Shown piece after piece: positions 25,880-40,843 of a stretch of DNA of 64,000 bases (position 1 is the first letter of the stretch; the number at the start of each line of letters is the position of its first letter). Under the pieces are notes generated by a model. The model did no database searches. It was not told the origin of the DNA and worked only from the letters and a program-made list of their open reading frames with translations. Both the position numbers and the translations under genes were made by a program. The DNA is from Mansonella perstans (lineage: Eukaryota > Nematoda > Chromadorea > Rhabditida > Onchocercidae): assembly GCA_037074765.1 (NCBI GenBank), contig JBAMDO010000010.1, forward strand, positions 62,001-126,000, in the 5' to 3' direction.

Positions 25880-27271
25880 CATACATTAAACTCATACCAT
25901 CTTTTCATATGATTAATTTATGATATGTTAGTAACTGACCATATTTCTGTGATGGAAAGGAAACTGTGATGCGTATTATAATAGGCATGTTTAATATCGT
26001 TTGTTTTTATGCGAAATTGCAGGACTTTATCAGCGACTAATGATAAGCAATGGAAGAATAACTCAGGAAGGGTTAGGTGATAGAAGAAATAAGGGTTTTC
26101 CTTAAAAAAAGAGGTGGGATAATTAGTTTTGAAGACGGACATCTTTTCATGTATTGATTATTTCACATTAATTTTGAAAAGTGCGAAGTTGATACGGATG
26201 AGTGATGAAACTCTGGTTTATTAGATTGATTTATTTTTATTTTTGTTATTTTCATTTTATTTCGAAGTTAAATAGTTGCAACTCTGTTACTTTTTTTGCA
26301 AATCTGCGGTCTAACAAATGCTACTCAGTATTTCACATGTTTGTAATTTAAAATGCCATATGTTTTAGGTTTAGGTATTACAAATAAAATTTTATATGTA
26401 CAACCTTTTCAACATTGTACTTGTTACAGGCAGTTGATTACTCCCTTTGTGTTTTTTTGATACGTAGGAGAGGTTTTATTCATGAAAGCTTTGCACCAGT
26501 TCAGGCGACATTAGCGGAATAAATGGTTGGGATTGGTTTCATTACTTTGAAAATGTATATCTCTGAAACGATTACGACAAATTCAGATATTAAAACTAGA
26601 GAGCTAAAATTATATGAAATGGGATTTAATTTTTATTTAACGTGTAGCTGATTTTCAAGGCATTTTCATTTATTTTTCAAACTTGCGGCTTCTCTACACA
26701 CTCAAATGAGCCGTTAATCATTTCCTTTATTGCCCATGGTTGATTTTCTTTTTCTGTCATACGGACGATACGGTGCTAAATCAAGTCAATTTTTGTAGAA
26801 AAATGTATTGTGAGTGAAGGCTTATGTATCGGATGAAATAAGGGTGAGATTAGTAACGTTCGACAGAAATTTCACTTAATACTGTCTACAAAAGGAAGAA
26901 AAAAATTAAAAAAACAGTCTAAAAAGATGAAAATATTATCCAATAAAAGTAAATGATGGGAACGATAGTTAGAATTTGCAAACAAATCGCTCTTAGATGC
27001 TTCCCCAGTCAGAGCTTATATCAGTGTTGCTTTATTTTACATCACATATTACGGAACTGTTAAGTATTAAGTTCTGGTCGGGTGTAAGTAATATCTAGTA
27101 GCAATTTTGCTTACAATTTGTATGCAGTTTACTATGGTGCATTATTTGCTGGTACGGTACACTCTTGTGTCAAAAAATTTTTTGTAGTGTTAGAAGAAAA
27201 TGGATGAAAAATTTTATCAAAAGTAAGAGTGTTGCTTTATTTACCTGATGAAAAGTAGATATGCTGTGGTA
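25880..27271. other. Intergenic stretch between the two p24 copies
   Basis: No gene is seen. It includes the 3' region of the first p24 gene; an AATAAA occurs near 26,383, about 500 bases after the stop. The open frame at 25,918-26,142 on the minus strand has no recognisable motif. Confidence 0.5.
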
Positions 27272-28496
27272 ATGATTTTACGCCGTCTTGTATTTTTTTT
27301 ATTATCAACGTTTCTGATAATAAAGACGGGTATGATTATACAGTGATTGTACCGGCGATGAAAACAGAATGTTACGGTTTTACGATTGCTAATGGAAAAT
27401 ATCAGTCATTTGATGTTCATTTTTTTAGGTAATATACTTACTACTTTTCTGAATGGGATTAGTAATTTTTGTTTAATGGTGTACATATATCGATATCTTT
27501 GTTGCAGGTCATTGCTGGTGGTGGGCTTGACATTACATTCTCTATTACATCGCCGGAAGGACTATGTTTGATCAATGATTTGAAACATACTGATAGTTTT
27601 GTCGGAAATTCCTAATTTTATGATAGCCTTTTGTACTGCTAAAAGTTTTTATGTTTTTTTCTTTTTTTTCTTTTTTTTTTTAAATGTTAAAGTAGAACTT
27701 AACCGATGTTCGTTTGAGTAAATTGGATATCCTACCATATTTTCAAGCACCTTTATCTAGATTCTATCTTCTGAAGAGACTAAAAAACCTTAGAGTTATT
27801 GTTTCATATTAGAAGGATTACAGAGTTTCTATCAATAAATTAACGACTGCAAAACGTGCTTATTATTAAAAACCATTGTAAAGTTTTGAGAATATTTCAG
27901 GATTGATTTGAGTATGGCTAGTGCCGGTTGTGGTGATTACTTATTTTGTTTCGATAATTCACTCAGCATTCAATCGGATAAACGGGTTTTTTTTCGAGTT
28001 ATGTGTTTTTGATACGCAGGATCACTTTTTTGGAGATTTTGATAAACAGATAAACGTTGGAACAGAAATTCTGCATAAACTATATATGCGTGTTGACAGT
28101 TTTCAGGTATCTATGTTTCATTTAAGACGATATTTATCTGGCTTAATTGATTTTAGACTTAGTACTTCCAGGTATTTCTTTAAATGTGTTTTGCTATTTT
28201 CAGAATGTGACGACGATTATTAAAAATAATTTGAATACCATTGAAAGATTACAGAAGCAATATGCAAGTATAGAATTGGCTGATCGAAGTGTGATTAAAC
28301 GCAGTTATGGAATGATAAATTTCTGGAGCGTATTACACTTGTTTGTTATGCTCTTTGCCCTTTGTGTGCAGGTAAATATGATTTATGAATATTTTAGGTG
28401 ATTAAATTTGGTTGATACGCTTCAAATTGTTAATGAACACAGTTTCAGGTTTACACGGTGCGCAGTCTCTTGAAGAAAATGCAAGGATTGGTCTGA
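27272..28496 (+). pseudogene. Second p24/TMED copy with disrupted frames
   Basis: The same five-exon layout as the copy at 24,010. Recognisable pieces: signal-peptide-like start at 27272; NKDGYDYTVIVPAMKTECYG (from about 27,321); GOLD piece VIAGGGLDITFSITSPEG from 27508; GCGDYLFCFDNSLS from about 27,926; coiled coil/TM exon 28204-28371, the same 168 nt as in the intact copy; tail exon 28449-28496 ending KKMQGLV. Breaks: the T8 run at 27293-27300 puts the signal peptide out of frame with the GOLD domain; the T8 run at 27987-27994 needs one T fewer to read CFDNS into FFELCVFD; and the joins of exon 1 to 2 and 2 to 3 do not match in phase with any GT donor I can find. The last three exons are clean. 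It is either a decaying tandem duplicate or a real gene with homopolymer errors in the assembly. Confidence 0.72.
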
Positions 28497-29483
28497 TCCT
28501 ACAAAAAGGTCGCCTGAATAATTAATTCTTACACTTCAGTCAAACTGTTTGCTGTTGAATTTAGACTGAGTCATGTAAGTGAAATAAGCAATCAGCTGTT
28601 CACAGTGTGTACCTGTACTGTTTGACAGTTTAATATGGATCTACTAAAACTTTCACTCATACGACTATACAGAAGTATCCTTCGTTTTGAAGACTGTTAA
28701 TATGTTGCTTGGTCATCAGGGCATCATTTTTCTGCTGTTTATCCATATTTCAATTGCTTATGGCAATGATTTATATCCATTAAATTTTCTTGACTAGTTT
28801 TTAATTAAGTTTTTAAAATTTAAAACTGTTTGCTAAGTGTGATGCTGTTGTTATTAAATTTTAGTTTAATATAACATTTTCGGGTATTTGTACCAAATGG
28901 TTTACTTTGATTATTCAAATTTGTTTTTGTCTCCGTTCGATACATAAAGTCTTGATTACATAATGAATTCCCAGTGTACACATAATACATGCAGAATTAT
29001 TAAAGCTACATCTTCCGAAGCAATCATTATACTGATTATATTACCATAGTGTAATATATCACCCAACATTGCACATACATTTAATCGGGAATTTAACAAA
29101 CCAGTATTATCACAATTTTTCTGAATAAAATTATTCATATTTTAATCTACGATGAAATCATGAGATTTTGAAAAAGATACTACTAATAGCTCTGGATTTT
29201 ATCTAAATAAAGTAGTAAACATGAAAAAAAAATGTTACCGCATTCATAAAATACACTTTATATTCCATGCGGTAACCATAGAAACGTTGAATAACAATTA
29301 TTAACATGTTATATCTTTTTCAAAATTCTTCCAGGTAAATGTTATTAGTAGTATTTTTGGAAGTTCTTTGTGTTTTGGTTGCAGCCATTTTTATCAAATT
29401 AATTAAACTGATGTTAACCGTAATAAAATTGATGATTTTCGTGTTCTTAGGGTAAATAATCGCAATTATATTCATCAGTTGCA

Positions 29484-29496
29484 GAAGCGGAAAATA
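29484..29496 (+). promoter_or_regulatory. Candidate spliced-leader acceptor of the CDK20 gene
   Basis: TCATCAGTTGCAG ends at 29,484, twelve bases before the ATG at 29,497. Confidence 0.45.
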
Positions 29497-31899
<2,403 letters not shown>

Positions 31900-32267
31900 T
31901 GCAGTACTACATAAATTAGCAGAATGTCTATTGTGACAATGGATTTGAATTAAAGGAAAGATAAAAATGTAAAATTCTCTATTTTGTTCTTCACTGCGTA
32001 GTATCCTTTTTTTTTAAATGATCTAATAATGTCTAATGTATTTTATTGCAAATCTTATATAAACATAAATGAGATCAAACAACGAATATAATACTATCAA
32101 CAAATGAACATCAGAATACTTGAAGTAATTTAGTTGAGTTCAATTTGGTTTGATTTAATTCAATTCCATCTGATTCAATATAACAGTCTCAGGAAAAAAT
32201 GGGAGAAAAATTTGAAAAAGTTTATTTTTAGACTTTTAATTTTAATATAATTTCATTGTAATTTCGC

Positions 32268-32594
32268 TCAATTGTTGAAACTCTTGCAGAGAACAGAAAC
32301 TATATTTGAATATGCCCTTTTGAGAATTGCTACTTTTTCGTGCTTGAGAAATTTTATATCACAAATGGATAAAGTAGTGCTTGAAATAAGAGAATTAAGC
32401 GAGGCGAAAAACTGATGATATTTATTAGTTTTTCCTTCAGTCAAAAATATATGCCAACAAATTTCCAAAATCCTGCCATTGAATTGAACGTCGGTAAGGA
32501 ATGTACTCGTCTTTCGTATCGGAGGTACAGGTGCGGAATTTTTGAATTGCAATCTTGATGCTTTTCTCAATTTTCTGCTTGCCGATTGCCTCAT
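32268..32594 (-). CDS. Hypothetical small protein, 108 aa
   Basis: I do not recognise a family. An uninterrupted frame starts with ATG at 32594, directly after the acceptor-like sequence AATTTAG, as in trans-spliced nematode genes. The N-terminal part is basic and polar (SASRKLRKASRLQFKNSAP, then VPPIRKTSTF), unlike the F/L/I/Y-rich chance frames nearby; the C-terminal half is less convincing. It may be one exon of a larger gene or may not be coding. Confidence 0.3.
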   Translation of the reverse strand: MRQSASRKLRKASRLQFKNSAPVPPIRKTSTFLTDVQFNGRILEICWHIFLTEGKTNKYHQFFASLNSLISSTTLSICDIKFLKHEKVAILKRAYSNIVSVLCKSFNN

Positions 32595-35070
32595 CTAAAT
32601 TTCTTAGCATATATTTTCCAAATATCGAATTATGAAAAAATTTGATCGTTTATCAGTTCAAAGAGATATGTAAAATAGTTATGCATTATGCAAAAATTGC
32701 ATGTAAGAGAAAGCAGAAAAAAAAAAGCCATTTAAAGAAAAATTGGAAATGAAAATGCACTGAGATGGAACAAAATAATACAAAATTGAGAACTTTTCCA
32801 GTGATAAGCACTGAATTAGCAATGCTAACTGTTACTAAAAAAGACCGTGAATTCTCCTTAGATTTGCCAAGTGTTTTTAAAACAAATAGTATCAGTGATG
32901 GTGCCTAAAAATTCACACGATCTGTGTTTGTTAAGAATATTCTAGGTAGGAATTTCCTTATTGGCAATCGAATAAGAAGTCCAAAATAACTTTCTCAGGC
33001 TGTTTTAATGCAATGAACTATTACGAGCAATTGAAAATAGAAAAAAAAAAAAAAACCTTAATAGCTGACATAGGAGTAAGTAAACAAATTTATTGAAGCC
33101 AAATTAAGTAGAAAGGAACAGACGGGAAATTGGACCCTACTTGGGTCATTGTAAAACAAGTTACAATTGCTAATACGGTAACAGTTACTTTCCTCTCCTG
33201 TCGTTGCATTATTCCAGTATCATTATAATTATGCAGCACACTGCAGTAGCCAATAAATATGTTTAAATTTATTTTAAAATTTGAAAAAAAGGGATGAAAT
33301 TCGGAAGTTAATTTTTTTCTCCAATCCTCCTCTACATAACATACAGAATCTCTTCTTTCTTGTTCTATTTATTTAAATTTTTTTTTATCCAGAATTATGA
33401 TAAAAAAGTAAACCTATAATCGCCATTTTACTGTTACAACGATTTCGTTGTGTTACGACATGATTACCCATCAAACAAATTAGTGATACATTGAGAAGTG
33501 CAACGCAACATTTGGTACTAAGATAACTGTTATCAATTGTAAATACTTTCCATAATGAATATACTTCGTCAAAAAATTACCACGCAGCTTATTTTCAGTC
33601 CAATTGTAATCTATTTGCAATTTACACTGATAATTTCTTTATATTAGTAAATTTTAAATTTAAAATTACATTATTTCAAAAATTAAAATTTTTATTCCTA
33701 ATTAATTTAAAACCATTCTTTCTTAGCCACCTTTTTTTGGATAAAAATCAATTTGTACTGCAAAAATTTGAATCAAATTAACTATTCAAATTTAGCTATT
33801 CATTGCTTGTTGATATTAGGTCAAAATTAAATGTAAAGCAAAAAAAAGAAATTATTATTGGTTGAATTATATCACGTCAACAATCTTGTTTGGCTCCAGT
33901 AGTAAAAGTAAGGAATTTCTTTCTGGAACCAATATATTTCCGCCAGATATTTTGTTTTATAGAATATCATCTAAATCTTGCAGCATCGTTCTCTTTAAAA
34001 AATAGATTGAACCAAAGTTTCTTTACCTTTACTTAGCACTTGCAAGCCTCTTCATATCAATTGTGGATGCTGCGTTTATATTTGACTTCAGCTATCTTAT
34101 CGTACTCTCTTACCACAATGTTGAAAAGAATAAAAAAATGAAAAAGCTGACGAAGGATAACAAATTTTTCTGTACATCAATGAGATCACTTTTTTTGGAT
34201 TCTATTTCTAGCGGAATGCCTTAAATTCAACCGTGATACGGACAGTATTTTATTGCAGGTGAGTTAATTTGGAAAAATATTGAGCATTTATGATTAACGG
34301 AATAGGCATAGATTGATAAACCTTAAAGTAAAAATAAAAACAATGGATGGAAATAGCCGATAAGTGTCGGAATAAGCGAATGAAAGTGCAATTCATTTAG
34401 AATAGGGTTATCAATGACGCAATTTTCTTATAAATTAGACAATTACTTTTTTATAAAATCAGCAGATTTAAATTTAATTTGGATGGTTAAACGGTTGCAA
34501 AAAAATAAAAAATTATTTCATTTTGATATTGGCTATTGGTAGAGAAAAAGAACACAGTGTTAACTAAGTCCCAGAAGACTTAGTATACTTTCCCGTAAAT
34601 CACGTGTCCAAAAGTTCATTTTCAATGTCACTACTAGTGTTACGGTATATTTCAGAATTGGAGAAATGATTTGATTTGATCTATAGATCATCGTAACGAA
34701 AAGTGATCAAAATGCTATGAAATTAAATGTATCGAACAAGCAGGAAACAGTAAAAAATTGTGCGCAAATCTTTTTTTTTTTTTTTGGTAACTTTCGTTCC
34801 GGACGATGTATGCATGATTGGCTTTACGAAAAACTGCAAATTAGAAGTGAGCTATTTGCATTAATGCCATCGGTATCCATTTTGTTTGTGAAAGATTCTT
34901 TCAGACTTCTAGCTTTTTTTTGCGAATTTTTGCTACTTTAATCGAAATAAATAAGCAGTTATTAAAAGCTTGTGCTTGAGAGTATTTGTTTAGATAAGAG
35001 GAAAAAAAATCAGCTTAATAGCTTTTCAGGTGAAAAAGTCAGCAGTTAGATCCATCTGTCGGGAAAAAAT

Positions 35071-35588
35071 TGTTAGGCGCAACCGTGTGTGAGTGGGGGA
35101 ATCTTGTTTGGCACTAACACTAGTGCGTTGAGTTGTGGAGCTTCCTTGAGTTTTGGGTAACAAAACCCTTTATTTGAACGCAAAGTAACTTGAATGATAA
35201 GTGAACGAAAGGTAACAGAATATAGCAGTTAATAGTTAACTGAATAGAATGAAGACTGTTGAGCTGAACAGAATGAAGATTGGAAGTTGAGTACAGTTTA
35301 TATAGTCGAGAAGAAGGGGCGGATCTGGTAATTTGATGACCAGAAATCCTTTCATATGGTCCGATTAATGACTGGTGTGCTAAGATGAGAAATAGTAAGG
35401 GGGAGACACGGGATCTGGCGATGAAAGGTACTTAAAGTAAAATAAATTATAGATAATGACATAAAAGTTTTAGAACAGATACAATTATAGTATGTAAGAA
35501 TAATTATAGTATGTAAAAAATATTCAAAAGTAACATCACGGAATATATTCCTTATGATCTTATTTTAAATTTCGCGACTTTCGCAACA
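35071..35588. mobile_element. Solo-LTR-like block, 518 bp
   Basis: The block is bounded by TGTTAGGCGC and CGCAACA, so it has TG...CA ends and a partial terminal inverted repeat (TGTT.GCG / CGCAACA). Its composition is less A/T-rich than the flanks, and it holds internal repeats: (A)CAGAATGAAGA(C/T)TG-type units near 35,245 and 35,270, and a tandem AATTATAGTATGTAA pair near 35,484 and 35,502. No gag or pol is adjacent and no clear target-site duplication is visible. It is most likely a solitary LTR of a retrotransposon, read on the minus strand from TGTTGCGAAAG. The family is not identified. Confidence 0.4.
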
Positions 35589-36392
35589 CCATCTAATTAG
35601 ACCTCATCTATGATCAAAAAAAAAAGTCCTCTGCTGATATTTTACTTGCCAAAAAACTCTTTCGTCTCAGTCCCTGTCTTCAATAATTTTCTACTATTAA
35701 TTAAAAAAGCGCTATATATTTGCGATTATTAAAATTTGATCTGACAATTTATGAGTCTCAATTGTATTCAATTTCCTTTTTTTCTGCATCTTCATTTTGT
35801 CATTTTTCTTTCTGTGAAAATAAACTTATCCTAATTTATCAATAATTAACATATACATAGAAAAAGACAAAGAAAATGTCACATAGTGTAAAATTTTATT
35901 CACACAAAAATTATGAATGAATAAAAGTGAAATTAATGACATACAATTTACATTATCGTTCAAGCACATTATAATCAGTATTTGGTTTCATTTATTTTAC
36001 TTCAAATAGACAAAAATAACTTTACGTGTATTGATTGTATTTTATGCAGGTTTTACGTGAATTTTCCCGTAATCCTAGATGCTTTTATCACACATCAAAG
36101 ATCGAATGATATATTTGAGGATAATTATTGTGAGCAATATAAATGCTAAAATAAAGGGAATTTCAAAGAATTTTCAAATATGGAAATTTCTTACATATTT
36201 GTTATCACAATGATTTGAACAAAAAATCACATGATTTACATATATTTTCCAAAAAATTTGATAAATTGTTGTACAAAACAAATGATTTTAGGAGTAAAAA
36301 CGAATATACATCACAGTATAATCACAGTGTGATTTCAAGTAAATGATTATTTCACACGGAGTTAACTGCTCTCGAAGTTTTTTAATCAGTTG

Positions 36393-37707
36393 TTAAAAGG
36401 AGCTTGAATAATCCTTGAAATAAACAATAATTTTTGCCGAACGTGCATCGCAATGAAAAGATGGTGGCAGATCAAATGACACCTCTAAAAGCATAATTTT
36501 GGTAAACTGAAAGAAAGTTGCTTATAAGATGAAATATTTTAAAAATGAGTTACAATAAAATTATCTATTGTTTTAATAGGCTCACTCACAGCTATAAAAT
36601 ATAGTTCAAATTTTGGGAATGAATTAAAGGATAAAAATGAAATTAAAAATATTTTCTTTTGATTTTAAGTAGACAAAATTTGAAGAAAAAATAGGTATAA
36701 ACGAAATATTCATACATGCTACACAGATACAACATAGAACAGACACATAGATATATGCAAATACCTTCAGCTTCACATTTGGTAAGGTTATATCGGTGAT
36801 ACTTAGCAGTTCTCATAAGCGAGAAACATCTACTCCGAACATTTTGATCAACGGGTATTATATCAAACATCTCAAGATGATTAACATCAACAGCAATCAT
36901 TAGTGTTTGAAACAATGAATTATCAGCATGTACAAAACAACGCCTAAAATTTTAATTCAAATTCCGGAAAGTTGCATTGTTAGGAAAAAAACCTCAAGTT
37001 ATCAAATGACCTTCATGTGATTCCAAAACAAAACACTGCTTGATGCGATTAAAATGCGATCTTTTATTGAAATGATGATAATATAAACTAAGCATACTCA
37101 ATTTCACTTCCTGTTCGTAAATTATCACGATCATAAACATAGAGTCGATAAGCAAATGATTGCTTCTCAAATTTTCGCCATGTATCATCCCAGTAAAAAT
37201 CCGCCGGAATATCTTTCTGTAATACACTTTAAGTGAGTTTTCTAACTGGATAAAATTGCACTTCTCAATAGTAGCACTTTTCATAAGATTAAATTAAAGT
37301 TGATTTTGGAAAGTAAAAGGTTAAAAAAAAATTTTTTTTCATCTTCATATAGAACCAGTCCATAATTGATGAACTTCTTTATTTACTTTTTTTCATTATT
37401 AATTTTTGTTATTCGTGGAGGTTAAAAATGCGAAATGATTTTGAAATTAGGTAAAAAAGTAAATTAGTAAAGTTGACATAACTATTAATTCTCAATGAGA
37501 CTAAGCAAAATTAAAATGAAATTAAAGGATCACGGAAAATTTTATGTATCTTGGCTATGTTTTATTTGTCCAGAAATAAAATGGTTTTAAAATGGGAATT
37601 TTACGAACTGCTTCACATGAATTGTAATTGTATCCATCAGCATCTAATTTGAAACGATTTTGCCAATCTAATTCATAAATGAAACGCTTCACTAGATGAT
37701 TTTTATC
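36393..37707 (-). CDS. Unrecognised exons, probably the C-terminal part of the pseudokinase gene
   Basis: Exons 37707-37609, 37216-37098, 36943-36765 and a last one from about 36520 to a TAA at 36393. They join in phase with each other and, through a GAG|GTTGTT donor at 37856, with the pseudokinase exon upstream. Their protein contains KRFIYELDWQNRFKLDADGY, DIPADFYWDDTWRKFEKQ, SFAYRLYVYDRDNL, RFVHADNSLFQTLMIAV and MLLEVSFDLPP. This is clearly protein-like sequence with alternating hydrophobic strands. I know no matching domain. No in-frame ATG begins the first exon, which favours continuation of the kinase-like gene over a separate gene. The last acceptor (CTTATAAG) is weak. Confidence 0.5.
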
Positions 37708-37831
37708 CTTAAAGAAGAAGTGTGAAAAATGTTTGGAACTTGGGTTGAAAAAAATGAAGTATATTGGAATATGAAAATTTTTTTTAAATTTATTTTTTCA
37801 TTTATTTTTTTGTATTGTATCATACAAATTT

Positions 37832-40305
37832 TTATTCATTCCTTTTTAAAACAACCTCTTCGAGATTTTCATTGCACCATTTTTTGATCAAATATGATTC
37901 TAAAATTTGTTTAGCTGTTGGACGTACTGATGAATCTAAGTTGAGCATTGTATCATTCAAGTATTGCTTCAAATTTCCATCACCGCTTTGTGTCATTCGT
38001 ACAGAAAGTTGCTGAAAATTTTCTTTAAAGCCTGATCAACTTTTGCATAAAATTCAAAAAGTCCCTGTTCGATTTAAATATCGAAGCATTTTACAAAAAA
38101 AAGACAGTTTTGGATTAGTTTCATTTGTATGTGAAATGAAGCAGAAGTTGAAGCACCATCATATCGTTAATCATCCATCGAAATGGTATGCTTTTTTCTC
38201 CCATTTGAAGAGCGAACATTCGCGGTAAACGTTGCCATCTTTCGTTCGGATAATAGCTAATCATATGAAGTATCAGCACACCCAATGACCAAATATCCGC
38301 TGATGTCGAATAATTCTTATAATCTGTTACGGTTGTCGCACGCTTTAAATTATATTGCTAAACCAGAAACATCTTACATTCATCTCTTTTATTTTTAAAA
38401 TTTCTAAAAATTCTCCACAAATAATATTTAATATTGTTATAACAAAACTATTAAGGTATTATTCAAGTTTAAACCGATATATTGGATCATGGCGTACAGT
38501 AAACGATTAAAATGCATTGATAATTAAAATATTAACAATTAAAATACGCTAACCCAAATCATATGGTGACGCAAATTTAGGAAATGCTTGATGTAATAAT
38601 GTTATATTTCAAAATGTGTGCTTTGTCTAAGATATGTTGCGGATTTGCTCTTGTATAAGCAATAGGTGACATTGGTAATTTGTTTACCATCGAAATTAAA
38701 AAAGCTTTTGAATTGATCTAACTTGTAAACTTTACAGTTATAAATAATAAACCTTTTCGGCACACATATAATCAGGTGCTCCATCAGGTGTGCAACACAT
38801 TTGAGCCATTTGTTCGTTTACGATCATTCGTGAATTACTAAAATTGCTCAACTTGACAGTACCACCACGAGTTAGATAAATATTTTCTGGTTGGATATCA
38901 CTGAAAAAAGTTCAATTAAAAATTAACGAATTCTGTTGGAATCACATTGAAAAATTAATGCAAACACTAATGCGATGGAGAGAAGAAAGTTAAAACTTAT
39001 GAATGATATTTGCATCATGAAGATAAGATAATGCTCTGCAAAGTTGCCGAATGATCATTGCAATAATGCGAATATTCATCGGCTAAAAATAAAACTTTAT
39101 TTACAAATTTTCAAATTTCAAATTATGCCAATTATGATTGCTGCATAATTGTTATAACAGAACATATTTGGAATGAAAATTGATTTCAGGACTCTTATCC
39201 ATCACATGTAATATAATTACAAGGATATCAAATAACCTTCTAAAGTAATACAGTAACCTTTCCCGCTTTATCACGACGATATTTATCAATTAGTTGTTCA
39301 AACTGATATAAGCGGGGGAGAACTAGTTGTAGACAAAGTGAATGCTCGGTAACTACTGTAGCGTGAGCATGCATTATATTTGAATGACGAACTCTGTAAT
39401 TATTTGAAATTAGTTTTATTAGTAAGCAATTAATTGGAAATTTGTATCTTTAATCAATAATGTTTACCAATAGTACTCAAAATAAGCGTTATAATTGGCG
39501 AAATAAAAATATCAAATATATTGTCCTAATTTAAATTCTAATTGATTTTCTGGCATACTCCTACATAATCCTCTGATCTCTTTTTATTTGATAATGTCGA
39601 CAGACAGTTGTTGTCATTATACGTTACCTATTCAGGATGTAAACTTCCATAACTATTCGTCGTATAAGCCGAGAAATTCTTTGTTGAAAATTCTCCTTAG
39701 CATTACATACATCATCTATTGTATCATCCAAAATAGAATCAATATATTTTGTTTTAATAACGCATGGGCGAGGTTCCACATACATGAAACCATTGAAAGC
39801 TGAATAGGATTTTGCTGTAATAATAGAACTGTAGCGTCCTTCAAAAAGCAAATCACCTGGAATGAAAACATGGTAAATATTTGCAGCCAAACCCCAAATT
39901 CGTTAATTAAATTTTAATTCATAGAATTATCAATAAAAAAGCAATCTTTAGTCAGAAAATTCTCAATTGATCAATCAGTAGCTATTACTACCTATTGCAT
40001 ATTTTTTCGGTGTAATTTCAGTATGCCATTCATCACGAATATCACTCCTTACATACTGAAATGATTCTTTCATCGCTCTGACAAATTTACTCTTTATTTC
40101 ATTCCTGCTCATCTGCTTAGTGTTTCCTGACGTTTCATTTATCTAAAGTTACTTCTAACAAATTATAAGTCGATTTTCAAGTTAAACATCATGAAATATC
40201 GAGTCTTAAATTATCGAATCAGGAAATCAATACCGTTGTGAGATTTGCTGGAATCTTTTCGGCCAAAATTTTCGGTTGCTGTGATAGAAGAACATTTGAT
40301 GTCAT
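37832..40305 (-). CDS. Protein kinase-like protein, probable pseudokinase
   Basis: Exons 40305-40234, 40142-39992, 39856-39628, 39393-39258, 39082-38997, 38900-38753, 38342-38157 and 38011 down to either a donor at 37856 or a TAA at 37832. All junctions are phase-consistent. Kinase landmarks: glycine loop eroded to FEGRYSSII (79-87); VAIK lysine kept (PCVIK, K109); C-helix glutamate likely in RRIVMEVYILNRVRH; HRD replaced by HND (224-226) in NIIHNDIQPENIYL; DFG replaced by NFS (244-246); APE replaced by AEK; F-helix TSADIWSLGVL and I-helix RPTAKQIL kept. Loss of the DFG aspartate and of the DLK lysine (DIQ) argues against normal catalysis. It resembles scaffold pseudokinases such as STRAD in concept, but I cannot assign a family. 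An acceptor-like TTGCAG at 40,321 lies just upstream of the ATG. Confidence 0.75.
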
Positions 40306-40320
40306 TACTCTCGCTATTAT

Positions 40321-40326
40321 CTGCAA
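40321..40326 (-). promoter_or_regulatory. Candidate spliced-leader acceptor of the pseudokinase gene
   Basis: On the minus strand TTTCTTGCAG ends at 40,321, fifteen bases before the ATG at 40305. Confidence 0.45.
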
Positions 40327-40843
40327 GAAATTCGTCTTAATTTTATGAAGTTTTGCGTACTGAAATGTAAAAAATTAAATGATCCTGAACAATATCCAGG
40401 AAATCCTTCACATTCATCAAAATTTCTTTCTCAGTGTACGAAAATAAACAAATCAATTTCAAATAACTTCTAGATTGGCTATAAAGCAATGCCTTCCGAT
40501 AATCTTTTCTGGTTATTTATTCACCCAAAAAATAAAAAAATAACAACCCTCCAACTAGAAGATCATTCGAAAATATCGGATTCATTAACATTTTTTCAGA
40601 ACTTGTTTATGATCTAACATTATGTATTTCTGATTTTTGATTACTTTGAATTCTTATTTCAACCTACAAATTTACAATTTCTTTCCATAAAAATTTACAT
40701 CGAAGTTTAATTTTCAATTTTGCATAAATAATACATCATGTATATTTGTTTTCTTTGTGATATTATATAAACTTATATGTTGTTCATAAAAAGTTGGTAT
40801 TTTTTTTAGACATCAAAATAAATAAGAATTATTAAGCTATAAA

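Larger units (their letters stand above)
31900..36392. other. Gene-poor stretch between the CDK20 and pseudokinase genes
   Basis: AT-rich, with one small candidate gene (32268-32594, minus) and an LTR-like block (35071-35588), both listed separately. The open frame at 34,717-34,941 is interrupted by a T15 tract and I do not accept it. I recognise nothing else. Confidence 0.5.
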
